Assembly (NCBI RefSeq): GCF_001522545.3
Contig: NC_031781.1
Location: 12,467,487 to 12,531,486 of the forward strand
Direction: 5' to 3'
Length of the DNA stretch: 64,000 nt
Origin: Parus major
Taxonomy: Eukaryota; Chordata; Aves; Passeriformes; Paridae
The translations under genes were made by a program, and so were the position numbers. Positions 38,401 to 52,914 of this stretch are shown here, piece after piece; position 1 is the stretch's first letter; every line of letters starts with the position of its first letter. Under the pieces are notes generated by a model. It saw only the letters and a program-made list of their open reading frames with translations. It ran no database searches and was not told where the DNA came from.

Positions 38401-41400
38401 GTGGCTGGGTCATTGTCCCCCACGGCAGACCAGGAACACCGAAGGAACATCTCTCATTCATCACATTTCTTATGACACCTGTTGTTACACTCAGCCTGTT
38501 TTGAGCACACCACCAGCACCAGGAATCAGGTTAACCAATGCTCTTCCATTGGCCTTGGTGCTTCTCTGCATCCTTGAGTTGTTGTCTCCTGCACTGTGCA
38601 ATTCCTGACCAGTGGTGGCAGGAAACACCTATGACAATATCACACCTGGCATGATGCATGGCAAATGAAAAAGAATCCCAGCTAGTACAGCCAGCACGGT
38701 GATATCAGACTCATTTTCCATATCTAACAGAAGACCTCCACCAGGACATTGTGCCTGAAGTACATTATTCCATTTGGTACTTCTTCTGGATATGGGTTTC
38801 ACCCTTAAATTCATATCCAGGCTAGTGGAGAATCTGGCCAAAATACTTCTAGATAATGCACATCAATCCATTTTTCTCATCTTGTGAATGCTTAAGGGAA
38901 CATGATGTGTTTTTAGTAATTTTTTCCTCATAAACTCCTTTGTCCAGACTTGACACAGGGAATGACTTTTCCAGTAACAAAACCAGCAGCATAAGAAGTG
39001 CAGTCTCATGGATTTCTCTTGCCAGCATATTGAACACATTGGTTTAATGGACTGGTAATAGAATAGCTCCATTTTTCTAATGGGTGGAGTTCTTCACAAT
39101 CTTCTGCTTACATGAAAGTTCAAAGCCCACCTTTTCTTCACCTCTTTGATAGCAATTCAATCATTTCTGGAGATCAGTAAATCCACCTGCAAAATCTCTG
39201 GGGCTTCAAACTGTGTTATGCTTAACTTTCCTGCACAGAAATTTTATTAAATGACTCAGTGCTCTGCACAGACCTCCACCCTCCAGAAAACTGGAGCTGT
39301 TGACTGCAATACATTTTTCAACAGAACAGTCAAACAACACAAGTGATTTGCAACATTGCAGGACCCAGTAATTTCCACTATTCATCTTTTCAGGAGAGCG
39401 ATGAATCCAATGAAGATTTATAAGCAGAAAGTCACTTCATTCTCAAATAATGTACAACTGGCAATAGAAGGCACACACGTCTAGCAGGCTCTGTTCATAA
39501 CACACTGCATCACTTTGTGCTATGGCACGTTGTAAAGTCTGACCTAATTTGACACGACAGCTAAAATTTAAAGGACAACATTTCCCACTTCACTTCCAAA
39601 TGGGAAAACTGCAATGTTCCAACAAAAGCTGGCCAGCAGAAGGAGGGCAGACAGGAAAGTGTCCATGGTCTGCCAACTTCAAATTACTGTTAAGTAATTT
39701 CTCTGGGGAAAAAAAAAACCAAACAAAAATCTTAAAAGAGTAATTAATTGACATTTAGGAAAAGTCCTCAATTAAGTGAATTTTTTGTCTTCTAACAATA
39801 CACTCCAGTTTATCAGCAAACACCAAACTTTTCTGCACACATCCCTGTACAGATGGCAATTTTAAGTTAGTAGCTTTGAACTGAATCAGAAAAATATGGT
39901 CATTCTAAAACTCAAAGCAAAAAGTCCTCAGAAATGTCTTAGTATTTCTCAGTTCTTTCAGAGTTTTTTTTCCTTCCTGAGATGTTTGAATCTGATGTCT
40001 GGAGAGTAGGACATGTCTCCATTATTAATGCATCTCCTGGGATAGTATCTTTGAAACTGTAGAATGTATTGTATTTAGACATAAATAAATAAAAATCTGA
40101 GTTCCACGGATTGCAAAAAAAAACAACTTAAGGATTCAGAGGTTCAGAAGAGTCAATTCAGAGAGCAAGAATCTCCTAACCAACCCAGAACTTTAGCATT
40201 GTATGCTTTATCTAGATCTCTGTATCATATAAAAGATCCTGAATGATTTCTTCTTTCAGGATATGCCCAGCACCTAACATCTCCATGCAGTACACAAAAA
40301 ATTACCAACTCTGTTTTAACTTCTTAACTTCACCTATATTTCTCTCTTCACCAAAATGCAAAAGTTTTAGCATAACATTTCAATCTAATTTGCATCAACC
40401 TGAAATGCCACCTGAATTTGTATTTGGCTTTTTATTAAGTGTGTTGCAGAAGCATGCTTGAAAAAAAAATAGAATTTCAGAAGTCAAAAATTTTAACCCA
40501 GAATTTTCAGCCTGCCCTGTATTTCAATTCCCAGTCAAGAACACATTAGATTTTAGAACAGTTAAAACCTAAGAAAAATGCCATTCAATCAAAGCAAACC
40601 CTAATCTTCTGTGCAATTCAGATGGTGGGACATTTAGAAAATGGGATAATTTTCTCAAACCATCCTAATGTGTGCAAGACATGAAAATTGCCATTTTCCA
40701 TCACCCCTGTGCTTTCCCTGAATGAATTCCTGAAGCAATCATGTTAAAATGTTATTCAAAGAAAAAAAAAAAAGAAAAAAAAAAAGAAGCAGGGGCAGTA
40801 GAAGCATTCTTGCTGACAATGATTGCCCTACACCTGCTCCAAAATTAGTAGTGATTGTAGAAAACCTTATAAAACATTAATAAAGTCAGTTTTCATCTTT
40901 AGTGGCAGCTGCCTTCAGAATCTTAGGGGAAGTGAACTTTTGCTTGTGCTATCTGGCTTAAGTCTTACTGAACCACTGAAAGCAGTGCAAAGGCACTATT
41001 TTCTCCAACAGAGATAAAATAATAATTTTTATAGTAACTCTCATTTCTTTAGTGAATTAATAATATTTCAAACAGGACTTCTGACCCATCCTTTCAACCT
41101 AAATTATCCAGTTATAATTACCTGGTAAAATATTATGTCATTTCCATATGCATGGTTAAACCTTGCCTTCTCATGACTAAGTCTGATTACATTCCAGAGC
41201 TGTAATTTACAGATTTTTGATATCCTTAGAGAATTAAAATATATTAAAAAATAAATCAAGTGATGTGAATCTCATTAGGGAATCATCTCTAGTAGTTCAA
41301 GCAAAGGTCTCATTTATAACTTATAAGCAGCTTGATTTTTTTATGCTGTTGGCACATCCCTAGAAGTTTTGCAGTGAAATTTGTTATTGATCTCCCAAGA

Positions 41401-41620
41401 ATTCAAAGGAAATGCCTCTTTCCATTTAGAAAGTTCCTCTTTTAGGATGGCTGGGGCAATGGCTTTATTCTAAACATTCACCCCTGCTATCCACCTTGAG
41501 TTATCACTATAAGTGCTCACGTTAGAAATATTAAAAATAAGAGATAGTTTGTCATAACGCTAACCCCTGCTGGTTAAAGAAGTGATGTCATTTATAGCCA
41601 TTTATATAAGGTGTAATCAC
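35481..41620. other. Unique noncoding DNA
   Basis: No gene, RNA gene or recognisable mobile element is seen. A poly(A) tract with G interruptions lies at 40758-40789. The stretch at about 38000-38290 is non-repetitive and could be a conserved element, but it shows no distinctive motif cluster. Confidence 0.65.
40758..40789. repeat. A-rich simple tract
   Basis: Two long A runs separated by single G residues. No retrocopy is recognisable upstream. Confidence 0.85.
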
Positions 41621-42550
41621 AAAAGCCTAGGCAGACACATGCACAGCCTTTCCTTCACCCACTGAGCAGGTCACCCTGCTATAGAAGATCAGGTGGCTCA
41701 AGCAGTTCCTGCCTTTCCTAACCCCACCCTGGAGGGTTGTCCTGCACATGCCACTTGATGGCACTCAGGATGATCTGCTCTGTGACTTCCCAGCATCAAG
41801 ATCAGCTTCAAAGCTCCCTGGATCCTCCTTCCAGCTCTTCTGTAGATGGGTGTGACATTTACCAACTTCCAGTTGACTGGGACGTCCCCAGTTATCCTGG
41901 ACTGCTGGTAAGTGACAGAAAGTGGCTCAGTGAGTACTTCCAGCAGGTCCCTCAGTACTTTTTGGGTGGAACCCAGTCCCACAGAGCTGTGTGTGTCCAA
42001 GTGGTGCATGGAGCAGGTCACTGACCTTGGCTTAAGGGGGCTTCGTTCTACTCCCCATTCCAGCCTTCCTGCTCTGGGGGCTGGGTACCCACAGAACAAA
42101 GAAGGCACTGAGTATCTCAGCCTTTTCCTCACACTTTGCCATTGTGTTTTGCCTCCCATCCAATAAAGGATGGAGATTCTCTGAGTCTCCTTTAGTTGCT
42201 AACATATTTATAGAAATATTTTCATTGCCTTTCAAGACAATAAACTAAGTAAGTTCTAGTTGGGCTTTGACCCTTTACATTTTCTCCCTGTATAGACTCA
42301 TGACACTCTTGTATACTTCCTGCATAGTTTGTTTCTTTTCTCCAACATTCATAAACTCTTTTTTTTCCCTGGGTTCCAGCCAAAGCTCTCAGTTCAGCCA
42401 GGCAGTTCTTATTCCCTGATGGCCCCTCTTCTGTCACATGGAACAGCCTGATCCTGTGCATCCAAGATTTCTTTCTTGAACAATGTCTAACCTTCCTGGA
42501 CTTCTCTGCCCTTCAGGATCACCTGCCAAGGGACACTGCAACCAGATTCA
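41621..42550 (-). mobile_element. CR1 LINE ORF2 fragment, decayed
   Basis: Read on the minus strand from about 42550 downward, this is the part of CR1 ORF2 joining the endonuclease and reverse-transcriptase domains. Landmarks in order are: a VPW-type block near 42530; the linker with KKRVYECWRKE (about 42350); LHPLLDG and EKAEILSAFF (about 42130-42180); then the start of the RT domain with YQQSRITGDVP and WKLVNVTPIY (about 41850-41900), matching the family's YQQSW-x-TGEVP-x-DWKLANVTPIYKKG signature. The matching stretches lie in all three minus-strand frames, so there are at least two frameshifts, and the RT catalytic part and 3' UTR are missing. The copy is inactive and probably old. Similarity fades near 41621, where the GTCTGCCTAGGCTTTT stretch corresponds to the DLDFSKAF-type region. 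Confidence 0.9.
41698..42461 (-). pseudogene. CR1 ORF2 (endonuclease/RT) pseudogene
   Basis: This is the coding remnant inside the CR1 fragment, listed separately because it is the only recognisable protein-coding sequence in the window. Three open stretches (42461-42222, 42235-42032 and 42159-41698) carry successive pieces of the CR1 polyprotein, each in a different frame. In live elements ORF2 provides the endonuclease that nicks target DNA and the reverse transcriptase that copies the RNA into it. Here the YxDD active-site region is absent, so no activity is possible. Confidence 0.85.
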
Positions 42551-45366
42551 AAATTATAAACTCTAGTGTATATAAATCATAGTTCAGGAAGTTCTCTGAA
42601 GCTCTTTGACTGAACCTAAACACAAAGATTCACAGGCTGCCTAAAGCCTAAATATTCTGGTCATGAAACATTACCTCCCCAGCATGTGGTATGCCTATCA
42701 GCACAGAAGTGGTAAAAAAGAGCCGACTAACTTTATTTATTGCATTTGTATTGCTTACAAAACCATTTACTTAATGGATGGGTATCATTAGCAGTCCAAC
42801 CACAAAAAAAAGAATACAATGATGTGTTACATAGGTTCATTAAAATAATATTTCAAAGCAATCATTAGAACAAGAAGCTAAAGATCCAAGAGACAGTAAG
42901 TTATCTGCAAATAAATGAGGCAGAACAAACATGTTTTGAAGTAAGTTAAGAAACATGTTTACAAATGTAGTGCACCATGAGGAAAGCAGGGCATGAAGCT
43001 TAGAGACTGCTGTTCATGCAACTTATTACACACAGCAAAAGTGGCAACTAGTTTTGAGTCAAAGGTTCTCAGACCTGTGGTCAGCATGCTGAGGAGAATG
43101 TGCCTGAACACAGGGGACACAGAAGTTCAGTATATAAAGCAAAGTAAAGGTAAGGTTATGAGTAACCGTTCCTTAAAGACAGAAAACTACAGACTTTGTC
43201 ACCCCCTAATGTGTATTAAAAAACCAAATGACAACAACAAAAAAAAAGCCACAATCAAAAATTACTCCCCATACTATTGCAGAACCAAAGATAATCCTTA
43301 TGCTCACAGGCCTCCATGGTGAAATAAAAGCATTTCCACTACACCAGGAAAAGGTTGTAAGGACTATGCTGCTGTGACATCTGGAGAATCATAACTTTGC
43401 CTTATGGTAAATTCAGCCAAAGAAACATGAGTGAAGGTTCTTGAGCATGATACTCATTTACTGGAACTGCTTTTAGCAGAAAAGCAGAAAACAGAGGGGA
43501 AACAGGTTTGTTTGAAGCACTGAGGTAAAAGGCCAACACTGAAATCATGCTGGACAAATGCAGCCAAGGCAGAGTTATGTCAGAAGAATTTTGGAGAAGG
43601 ACAAAGAACAAAAGTATAAAAACCCACTTCATTTTAATATATTCCTCTTCTCTAAAAAGGGACAGTGAGGATGATGATTTTTTAAACAAAATTTAGTGTA
43701 ATTAGAGGGGAAAAAAGCCTGGAATATTAGCATAAAACCTACCCTCATTTCATTACATATTAAATGTTCTACCTTATTTTCATTGTTTTTCTGAATCTTT
43801 AAGTTTTTTTTAAAAATGTGAACAATTATTGCTATCAGGAAAGTACAAGGACAAATAACCAGCCTATAACCAGCTGCTTAGAATTGTCAGCACGTTTAAT
43901 TTGCTGGACCACCTTCTATCTCATGAAATTAAGAAAGCTGTCTTCCAGACATCAAAGCACTGAGCAGATGACGGCCTGAGAGGAGCTCCTTGCTCCCCAA
44001 ACTACCTGTGCCACAAATGTTTTGTTATGGGCCAGCAGTTACACAACTGTGCCTGCATCAAACAAGCAGCATGAGAGAATGATTTAATAAAGAGTACACT
44101 GAAGGAGGGAGGAAAGAACATTATGGAAAGGAAGTAACAGCTCCTGAGTTAAAGCTGCAGACAGTTCCTATTACAAAGCTCTCTTTTAGCACTTCTGTAA
44201 TCAGACCTAGATTGGGAAAGGTGCTCAGCTCAAAAATTGTCAGATTTATGCAAAAGCAGAAGGGAAAGTTTAAACAGGCATCGGTTCTAGCCTGTTAAAA
44301 TATTGTCAAGTTTCAAAGACACTTATCATATTCCTTAGTCCCATCCTGTCTTAAAAACAATAAAACATACCAAATCCTTTCTCCAGCACCCCTGAGATCT
44401 GCAGCCTTACACAGTAGTTAGCACTCCTTGGACAGATGAGCACTCACTACACACCATGAGAAGCACCAAATAGAATGTCTATGTATTCTTCCTATGGATG
44501 GTTTGGACCATAGCTAGGATATCTGGGAGCCTTATCATTTACTTTCTTCTAAGAGACAAGTCTAAAGAAGCATTTTACCAAGTATTATTATGAGCAAAAG
44601 TGCTGGCATGCACCAGTATTGGAGAAATTCTTCTATCACTTGAATTTAGAAATCAGATGAGCTTATCAAGAAAGATGTATATCACTTCGATAGGATGCAG
44701 ATTCTCACAAAATCAAATGCACTATTTTTTTACTGCAGTTGTCACCCTGAAAAAACTCATTCAACAGTCAAAAATCCATTAAATACTAGATGGATTGAGC
44801 CTATAAATACTAGGAAACAAATTTCCAAGTCTTTCCTATCACAACCATTATTGAAACTCAGGCATGACTGAAAACCCCCAACTTTCCCTGGGCAACCAAA
44901 ATGAGGATATAGAGGTAGTAAGGGGACTGTGATAACTCACACCCTGAATGAACAGTAATTCCAGCAGATCTTACAGCTTCTCAAATTCTTTTACTTTCCT
45001 GCAGAACAGCTGCTGCCATCGTCCTGCCCTCTTTGACCAACACCCTAAACAAATCAGCCTGTCTATGGAAAAGGGGAAACAAAATAGGGAGAAAATCCAC
45101 CTTAGCTGCTCTGAACCATTTTCCATAAAATCACCTCCAGTGAACCCCCTGCAAAGCCAGTGCTGAAGAACTAAACTAAACAGCTCCTAATTTATTGCTT
45201 CATTCATCCAGTGAGTGCTTAGAAAATCCAATACTGAATTCATTAATAATATTAAAGCACTAAATTCTGTGCTAAAGTTTACAGTTTCAATCAACCACAA
45301 TTCAACAATATTAAATTAGTGCAGACGCAGCAGGTGAGAATTAAAAATTACGGTTACTAAACAAGC

Positions 45367-45389
45367 AAAAAAAAAACAAAACAAAAAAA
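45367..45389. repeat. A-rich (AAAC)-like tract
   Basis: A poly(A) run interrupted by C residues; simple sequence. Confidence 0.75.
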
Positions 45390-46065
45390 GGCTTTTATTG
45401 TTGTGACACATCTCTAAAATGCTCCATAACTGATTATTGGTACTGAAAAGATTAAAAAATTACTATCCTAGCCTATACACAATACCATAACATGGATAAA
45501 GGCAACCAACTTCACTACCCTACCATGGGAAGTAACTGGAATTCAGCTGTGCTTATCTGCACAACAAAGTTTGTCTGATATGTTATTAAAAATCAGAGCA
45601 TCACCAACACTGAAAGTGTCAATAAAGCACTGCAGAAAACCAGAAGTGAAACACTCGATTTCCACTTTCCAGGCTGCTTTGCTTGGCTGTGCATTAAACA
45701 GAAAACATGAAAAGCACAAAGCAGCAGATTGCTGTCCTCTGACCCCCAAATGAATTCAGGTTTGCTTGCTCCATCTTCTAGGGCAAGAACTGTCTAAGTG
45801 GAGATAGTTTTATTTAATTAAATTTATGTCACAGAAACATGGCTATTGCTTATTCAATTCAGACAGACATCTGAACTGAAATTAGAGCTCTGTTGTTTGG
45901 CAGCAAAGCAGGCTTTGAGAAACACCAAGGAACTTTATTTCAGAAGAGCAAACCCAGCAGCAAGAACAGACAGGGTGAAGTGTTTCTCATAGCAAACACT
46001 TCCATACACAGGTAATGCACACTCCAAGTTCTCAGTATTTGTTGCAAGTTTCATTTCTGCTGTTC

Positions 46066-46097
46066 AGTTGAGAATGAAGAAGTTGAGAATGAAGAAG
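46066..46097. repeat. 15-bp tandem duplication, two copies
   Basis: TTGAGAATGAAGAAG occurs twice head to tail (46068-46082 and 46083-46097) with no mismatch. The preceding AG also matches, giving 32 bases of exact period 15. Identity of the two copies suggests a recent slippage duplication. Confidence 0.9.
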
Positions 46098-46539
46098 AAC
46101 TTTACAGGCTTAAAGCGCTCAACTTGGACCTGCTGTGCCTCTCCTTTACCAGGAATGTAAAACCTCCCTCACAGGACAGAAAGCTGAAACATCTGGCCAA
46201 GCTTCCATTTCCACATGCCTTGTGTGAATTTAGGCTCTGCTTGAAAACCTGGGGGTGATCTGGCCCCTGTGCTGTGGTCCCAGCCTGTTCTGCCCCAGTC
46301 CTGGCCACAGCTCTGCTTGTGCACAATCCACACCATTAACAAAACGTGGAGCTCCTGGCACAGCCCTCCAGGGTCCTCAGAGCTCTTCAACAGCTAGAGA
46401 CAGGGGGGCTGGGAAGGAGGAAAACTCCCATATTGCTGACTCCCAGAGACATACAAATCCCATCTCAAGGCATACAAAAAATTAATTACTCCATGAGGTA
46501 CACAGCTTCAGCATCACTTGAAAGTACATGACATTTTCT

Positions 46540-46770
46540 GATAGTTCCCAGGCATTTGTGGCCAACAGGTGCCTGGTAGTTGCACAATTTTCTAATTAGT
46601 TCATGTGCTGTACTTCAAAACTAATTACTGAAATGGCTGGATTATAATGTTGCAGGGAGTCATTCATGTGCCACCTACCATTAAGGGGAGGGAAATTTTG
46701 TGAAGGTTAATTAGCATTTTTAAAGTACTTTGGAGATTAAAAGCTTTAACTATATGCCTAATAAAAGAAG
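46540..46770. promoter_or_regulatory. Candidate conserved noncoding element
   Basis: TAATTA homeodomain cores occur at 46593, 46622 and 46708 within about 120 bases, in non-repetitive sequence that also holds an ACAGGTG E-box-like core near 46565. This texture is typical of vertebrate developmental enhancers. Conservation is inferred, since no alignment was available. Confidence 0.28.
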
Positions 46771-49700
46771 TAAAGGTAATACTCTCTATTCAGTGGATTC
46801 CTTTTTGCATTGAAAGTGAATTACAAGGGTTGCTTTAAGTCCAAGAACATAAATTTTCATGTACAAGGAATTAAATCAACTCCCAACAGGATCAATCTGT
46901 TAGAGGGTGGAGACCTCCAGCAAGACACAAATCATCAGAGGTGACCACAGCATCCTGGTGTGAGAGAGGCAGAGGTTGTATGCCACTAAAAGTAGACACT
47001 CCCCTATAACGTGCCCTTGAACGGGTCAAAAATATCAAATCATTATGAACAGGTACCTTTTAATTAAAATAATTCACAGATATTCTCCTCTTGGGACATC
47101 TGCTGGCTGTTCTCTGTTCAGAAAACACCCACTGGCCTCTCCAAGAGGGGATCTATGCACATCGGAATCTTTACTGAAGTTGCATCCTCAGCATTTTCCA
47201 CTCTCCCACTGCCAAGATTTTCAGTGACAGAGGACATCAGAAACTATTTCCATAAACACAAACTTATTTTCTTCAGACTTAGAGTTTCATATAATATATT
47301 TAATGAACTTATAATTGCTTTCTGGGAGAAAATATACAAATCATTATTAAGCATACATGTGTATTTTGTACTAATTCTGCTTCTTCACAACAGTAATAGG
47401 GGGTAAAAAAGAGTTCATTAATTACAAAAAATACGTTCCAATTATTTGGTTCACATGATTATTATTTATGCTGTAAATCCAAAATTTTCATCAACTGAGA
47501 AAGTTATTGCTGTCATCAATAGAAAGATTATTTTAGTGCTACAGATGGTTGTCCTTTTATAGGCCATTTTAATGACTTGTTCTTATATAATCTGTCATGC
47601 ATTATTTTGTTGTTGTTATGAACTTTTTAAGTTTCATATCAATCCATTTTGATGTTTACTAAACAGATGGTGTTACAAAAAAAAAAGTGAAAAGCATAAT
47701 AATGACATTTAGTTCTCAAAAATACTCCACAAGCTACACATTTATTTTGTCAAATACGAAATCCATGTCATTTGTTTAAAAAAAAAACAAAAAACTTAGC
47801 ACAGAAACAAAATCATTCATAAACTGTAAACTTAAACAGCTTACAAAGCAGAGCACGAAAACAACTGGAAGAAAGGTTTTCTGAAAGGTTATTGAACTTC
47901 AAAACTGTCTGTCAATTAAGATAGATAAAGAAACTTTGTTCTGAAGTTCTCAGCATTCCTTTTTCTTATCCAAACACTATCAAATAACTGCAGTAATGGC
48001 TAAGTCATGTATATATTTAATATACAGGTGTGACTCAGGTCTGCTGCTTGAAACCTACTTGTAATTTGTGGTCATTATGTAAGCAGTTCAATTTACACAA
48101 AGTTTTGCTTTATCATTGTGATCTTCATGATTCTTTTGTTTAATCAGTGCACTGTCATCAAACAGACACAAAGACTTGAAGAGCTGACCACTACAGAAAA
48201 CAAAATTACACATAAATTAACTTAGAGCTCAGTGTTGTAAATTCTACATTGAAACAATAGAACTGTTCAATCCCAATTTACCAGCACAAACTGAAAAATC
48301 TTTTCCTTCCCATCCATGACTTCTAAGATTCTGCAGAAATCTACCTCAAAATGTGAATATCATAAAGTGAACCATTCTCAGACAAGGAAATTCCAGAGTT
48401 CAGGATCACTTAGCTCTACACATACCATTCCTGTATTGCAATTCATATTTCAGCTATAGAATAACCTTTCTCCAAACAATTCCTCCTAATTTCAAACTGT
48501 AAATAATAGCTGCTTGTGGAGTTCATCTGATTAATCTTCAGTTTCTAGAAAGTATTAATGTGACTAAAAGTGAATACATTGAAGTTATAATAACCAGTGG
48601 AACTAGAGCAATAACACCATAAAAACCAATTTCAGCTGATTAACCTAACCATGCTTTTAAATAGCTGAGGAATTATCTTCTCACTGCATTGCAATACAAG
48701 AAAAGGAGGAAGACAAATCAGAAAAATAAAAGATTTTTGTTCTAAGTATGCTCTTGTAGTAAGTTTTCCACAAGTTTCGGCAGTTTTATGTTTATGATAA
48801 AATATCATGAGTAAAATACAGCTAATTAGACTGTGTTAATTATGTTACCTCCTTAGAGCATGCTGCATTAGAATAGGAATTTTTGTGTATCTGCTCTCTT
48901 ATCAAGCCAACAGATGTGTCCCCGCAGGAAGTTCCTTCTACAATATGTACTTAGCATGGTGATAATTCCTGCAAAATGTGGATTTCTCTTGACACAGGCA
49001 TAACACTGAAAAGGAGGTAAAAAAACACATGATACAGGTGGACTATTTATTCTGAAGGAAGTTATTAAAATGTGCAAATTTGTGAGGGACAGATAGAGTT
49101 ACTAAATTCCCATCTCCCTACCAAGAACAAGCATCTGTTAGTGCAGTTAAGTGGCGCATTGGGCATGACATGGGCCTCAATGTTTGTATTCCTGGTATCT
49201 AAACTGGGCAAAATTTATCTCTGGTGCAGCTCCACTTTAGTCCTTGGAATTCCACCAAGTCTGCATTTGATTCAATGGTGATCATTAACAATAAGCTAAA
49301 GGAAGGGCTATTATGAAGGCTGATGTCATTGCCTTTCATCAGTCTTCTACAGGGAAAAATTAGAGCTGACTTGAACTCAGGGTGACTTCAGGGTTTTCTT
49401 AAATATATTTGGAGTAGTACAATATCAATTTCTCATTAAACCAAACTCATTTAGGCAGTGATTGCAGAGAATAAAAGTAAGTGTAAAACTTTCTACCTTC
49501 CCTAATAATGTGTATATTTTTAAAGCACTGAAGAATCTCATTCATTACAGAAACACAACTCCAACTATCTCTGAGTACAGTCGTAAAAGTGACTGCAAGA
49601 CACAGTACCTGTAGCTACAGGGGTATATTTAATGAATAACCTTTAGTGTCCTGAACAGACAAAACCAAGTTGCTCTAACAGACCCTGTTTTATCTCCATC

Positions 49701-52700
49701 TCTTGCTCCATTTGCATGTCTGTTGTGCCAACCATTGGGCTTTAAATCAGTGCAATCAACTGCCCAGCAGGGAAGAAGTGACTGCTCAAACTATCTTTAA
49801 CAAGATGAAAGGGTTGGAGAAAAGATGTGGAAGGGCCAAGCTTTATGTTACATGAGTGATGACTTTCACTTCCAATACTGTCTGTAAACACACTCATTGC
49901 TCCTGTGCTTGATCTGGGCTATGCTGGCTGCCACACACACAGTGCACTCTACTCATTTGTAGGACTAAGGATATGCCAGGAGGGCTTGTGTAATTAAAAT
50001 AGAGTGAGAAAATTTATTGCATTTTTTTTAGCAGGCTGGTCATCTACTTAAAGAGCAATATTTCTCATATTTGTCTACAGGAAACTTCATCATTAACTTT
50101 TAGAACTATTTTTTTAAAAAAAACACAAAAAGACTCCACAGACTCTGCAGAGGAATTGCTGCTGCCTGATGCAATTCAGTACAATTTCACAAAAAGGTTA
50201 AACAAATTCTGCTGGTTGCTCGATTTAATTCTGTACCAAATATGAGACCACCTTGTTGTCTGTAATTTTCTGTTATTATTAACAAATTCTTTGGCAGGTC
50301 TGTATATAAATATTCCGGTTTTCCATAATTCTGTAACTTTCACAGCCAAATCCATTGCCCAGTTTGGGTTTTTTTCCCCAAAGGCTGTACATAGAAGCAC
50401 CACATGAGAGGGTGTGAAAGTTATCTTATTAAGAGAGGTTGAAAACACACAGAAATTGCAGGAAAATATAGATAAAGCAAGGCCTGGAAAAAACCTAAAC
50501 CAGATTTATGATGTACTTTTTGCTACTCTAGCACTTCCATCAGTGAGAAATGCTCTCCTCGTGCATCAGTCCAAAGCCATGATTTGAGTTTTCAGCTCCT
50601 CATGCCCTTAATTTCAGTGCTCTCTCTTCTTCTCGCTGTTTTTGCACCTTTATTTTCAAACAGAGTGAGGAGTGTGAATGCTTGAAGTTCAGAGTGTTCT
50701 CAAACACTCTGTCCCTTAGGAAATGCTGACACAGCTCAGGATCAGAATTCCATAGAACCCAGAAAACTTTTTCAAAGGGAACACCACAAGAACATTTTCA
50801 AACACAACATTTTCCTTCATTTTCTTTTTGAAAGTAGATTAATAACTTCACCTAAACTTTGCAGCAAACATGATGAAACCATCCAGCCTTTGATCTAAAA
50901 TGTTTTTTGTATCAGAGGTTAGCCCTGAAAATAATATCTAGAAGATCTAAAGGCAAACGAAAACAGGGTGTTTGAATGGGATATCATGGGTTTGGATATC
51001 TCTACATCAGTACCATGTATAAAAATGGCAATTTGTAATTTTAGAACAGTTTTGAATGCTATTTGTGGTGCTAGGAGCCATCATGCGAAGCTGGCCGCAA
51101 ATTTCTGTTTAATAAATATTGAGTTCCTACTCCACGTGGACTTTGCTACCTCAAAGCAATTTTAAAACACATCAATCAAATCCCTGTGAATCAGCGAAAG
51201 CAGATGCTGCTAACTGTTACAGGCAATATCACCTGAAGTTTCATTTTCTGCAGTGCTCAGTTAATGTAAAATGCATAGGAAGACCTTGGAGCAGAGACTG
51301 GATCCTGGGATTCCTGACTAGAACTAATTTCCCCTAAGTTCCCCAATCTCTAGGTCATTGCATCAGTCTCTCCCTTCTCTCTCTCTGGTTGACTGAAGCT
51401 TGAAAATATTCATAAATATATAAACACATCCTCACTTCTTTTACCTTTGCAAACAGCATGTACTACCCTGAGAAGATGAAACATCCCTGTGCAGCAGCAC
51501 AGAGCCTGTTCTGACCCACGAGAGCTGAGGATGGACCACCCTGAGCAGGGGAGCCCTTCCTCACCTGCTGTGTGGAGGAGGCACCATCACTATTCCCTCT
51601 CCAGCTGGACATTCCTGTCATGTCAGGGGCATTTCTGGTTCAGCTTTGGAGGATACAGGTGCCCACCACCCTCCAGGGTGGTCTCTGTCAGAAGCACTTT
51701 ACCCCACACCTGAGATAATGTGGAAATTCCTTCCCAAGGCAGGATTTACACAACACTTCTGAGTTCAGTGTGAACAAGCTCAGGTCACAGAGACAGTGGC
51801 TGTCACATCCCACTCCCACACGTTTCACTGTAGGAGCCTGAACATTAACTCAGCATCAGCTCCAAAGGCCAGTTCTGCCCTGGCAGAACTCCGCATCTGA
51901 GGTCCCAGTCACTCTGCAGATTTGGTCAACAGGGCACTGTGACAGCAGCAAATCCTCCCTGCCTGTTCTGGAGAACTATTATGGGAAAGAACTGGGTAGC
52001 CCCATGTACAATGAATATGTAAATGAAATCTTTAGTGGCAGAAGTGTATTGTGCCTTTAAGGCACAGAGTAACTACGGGCCACAAAGCACCACTGGCTCA
52101 CACACAGATCTCCCACTGCTGTCAGTGGGAATCTCAGGCACAGACTCAGATCTCGATATGCCCCCGAGAGTCTTTATTCAAATAAGAAATTTAAATGAGT
52201 GGTGAAGCCATAGGAAAAACATCGAAACCAAATCCAACTTCTTTCAAAAATGGTAAATAAAAATCATGGTTTGTGACAATTTTATCTCAAATTTCCTTTT
52301 GATTTCATGAAAACATAGGCTTAACACTTCCAGCTTTTCTTACTTTCTCTCAGAAACCACACTCTGGCTGTGGAAATGATGAAGAATCCCTCTGAGAAAA
52401 GCAAAATTTTACTTTGGGCCAAGTGTCTGATTTTGCCTGCAGTCAAATTTTACTTATCTAACACTAAGAAAAATGTTCAATGACAGATTTGCCTCTTTTT
52501 CATATCAAATCAAGCTTACTAAATTTTATCAATTCTTAGCATTGTCATGAAGAATTTACCCTCCAGTTGGGGAAACCCAAAATAACCAACAGAAAAAAAC
52601 CCCTAGGTAGACCAAAACAAAAGGAATCACTGAAACACAGTAGATAAATCTATTAAAGCCAGTTCTGCATGTCACAGAATAATTTTATTTTCATCAAGGA

Positions 52701-52914
52701 TGGTTTTCCCTGTCATGCAATGGGAGTTAAGCAATTTCCCAGCCATTCCAATAGGATAAAACCTTCTCCAATGTAGACTTGGAGACTACAAGCCAATCAA
52801 TTAGACCTTAGTGGGGAATTACTGAGATAGTAATGAGCATTTGCTCTCTGCAAGGATGTCTTTATAAGTAGATGTGATCCAGAAAATGTAAGCTAAGAGC
52901 ACACAAATGACTCC

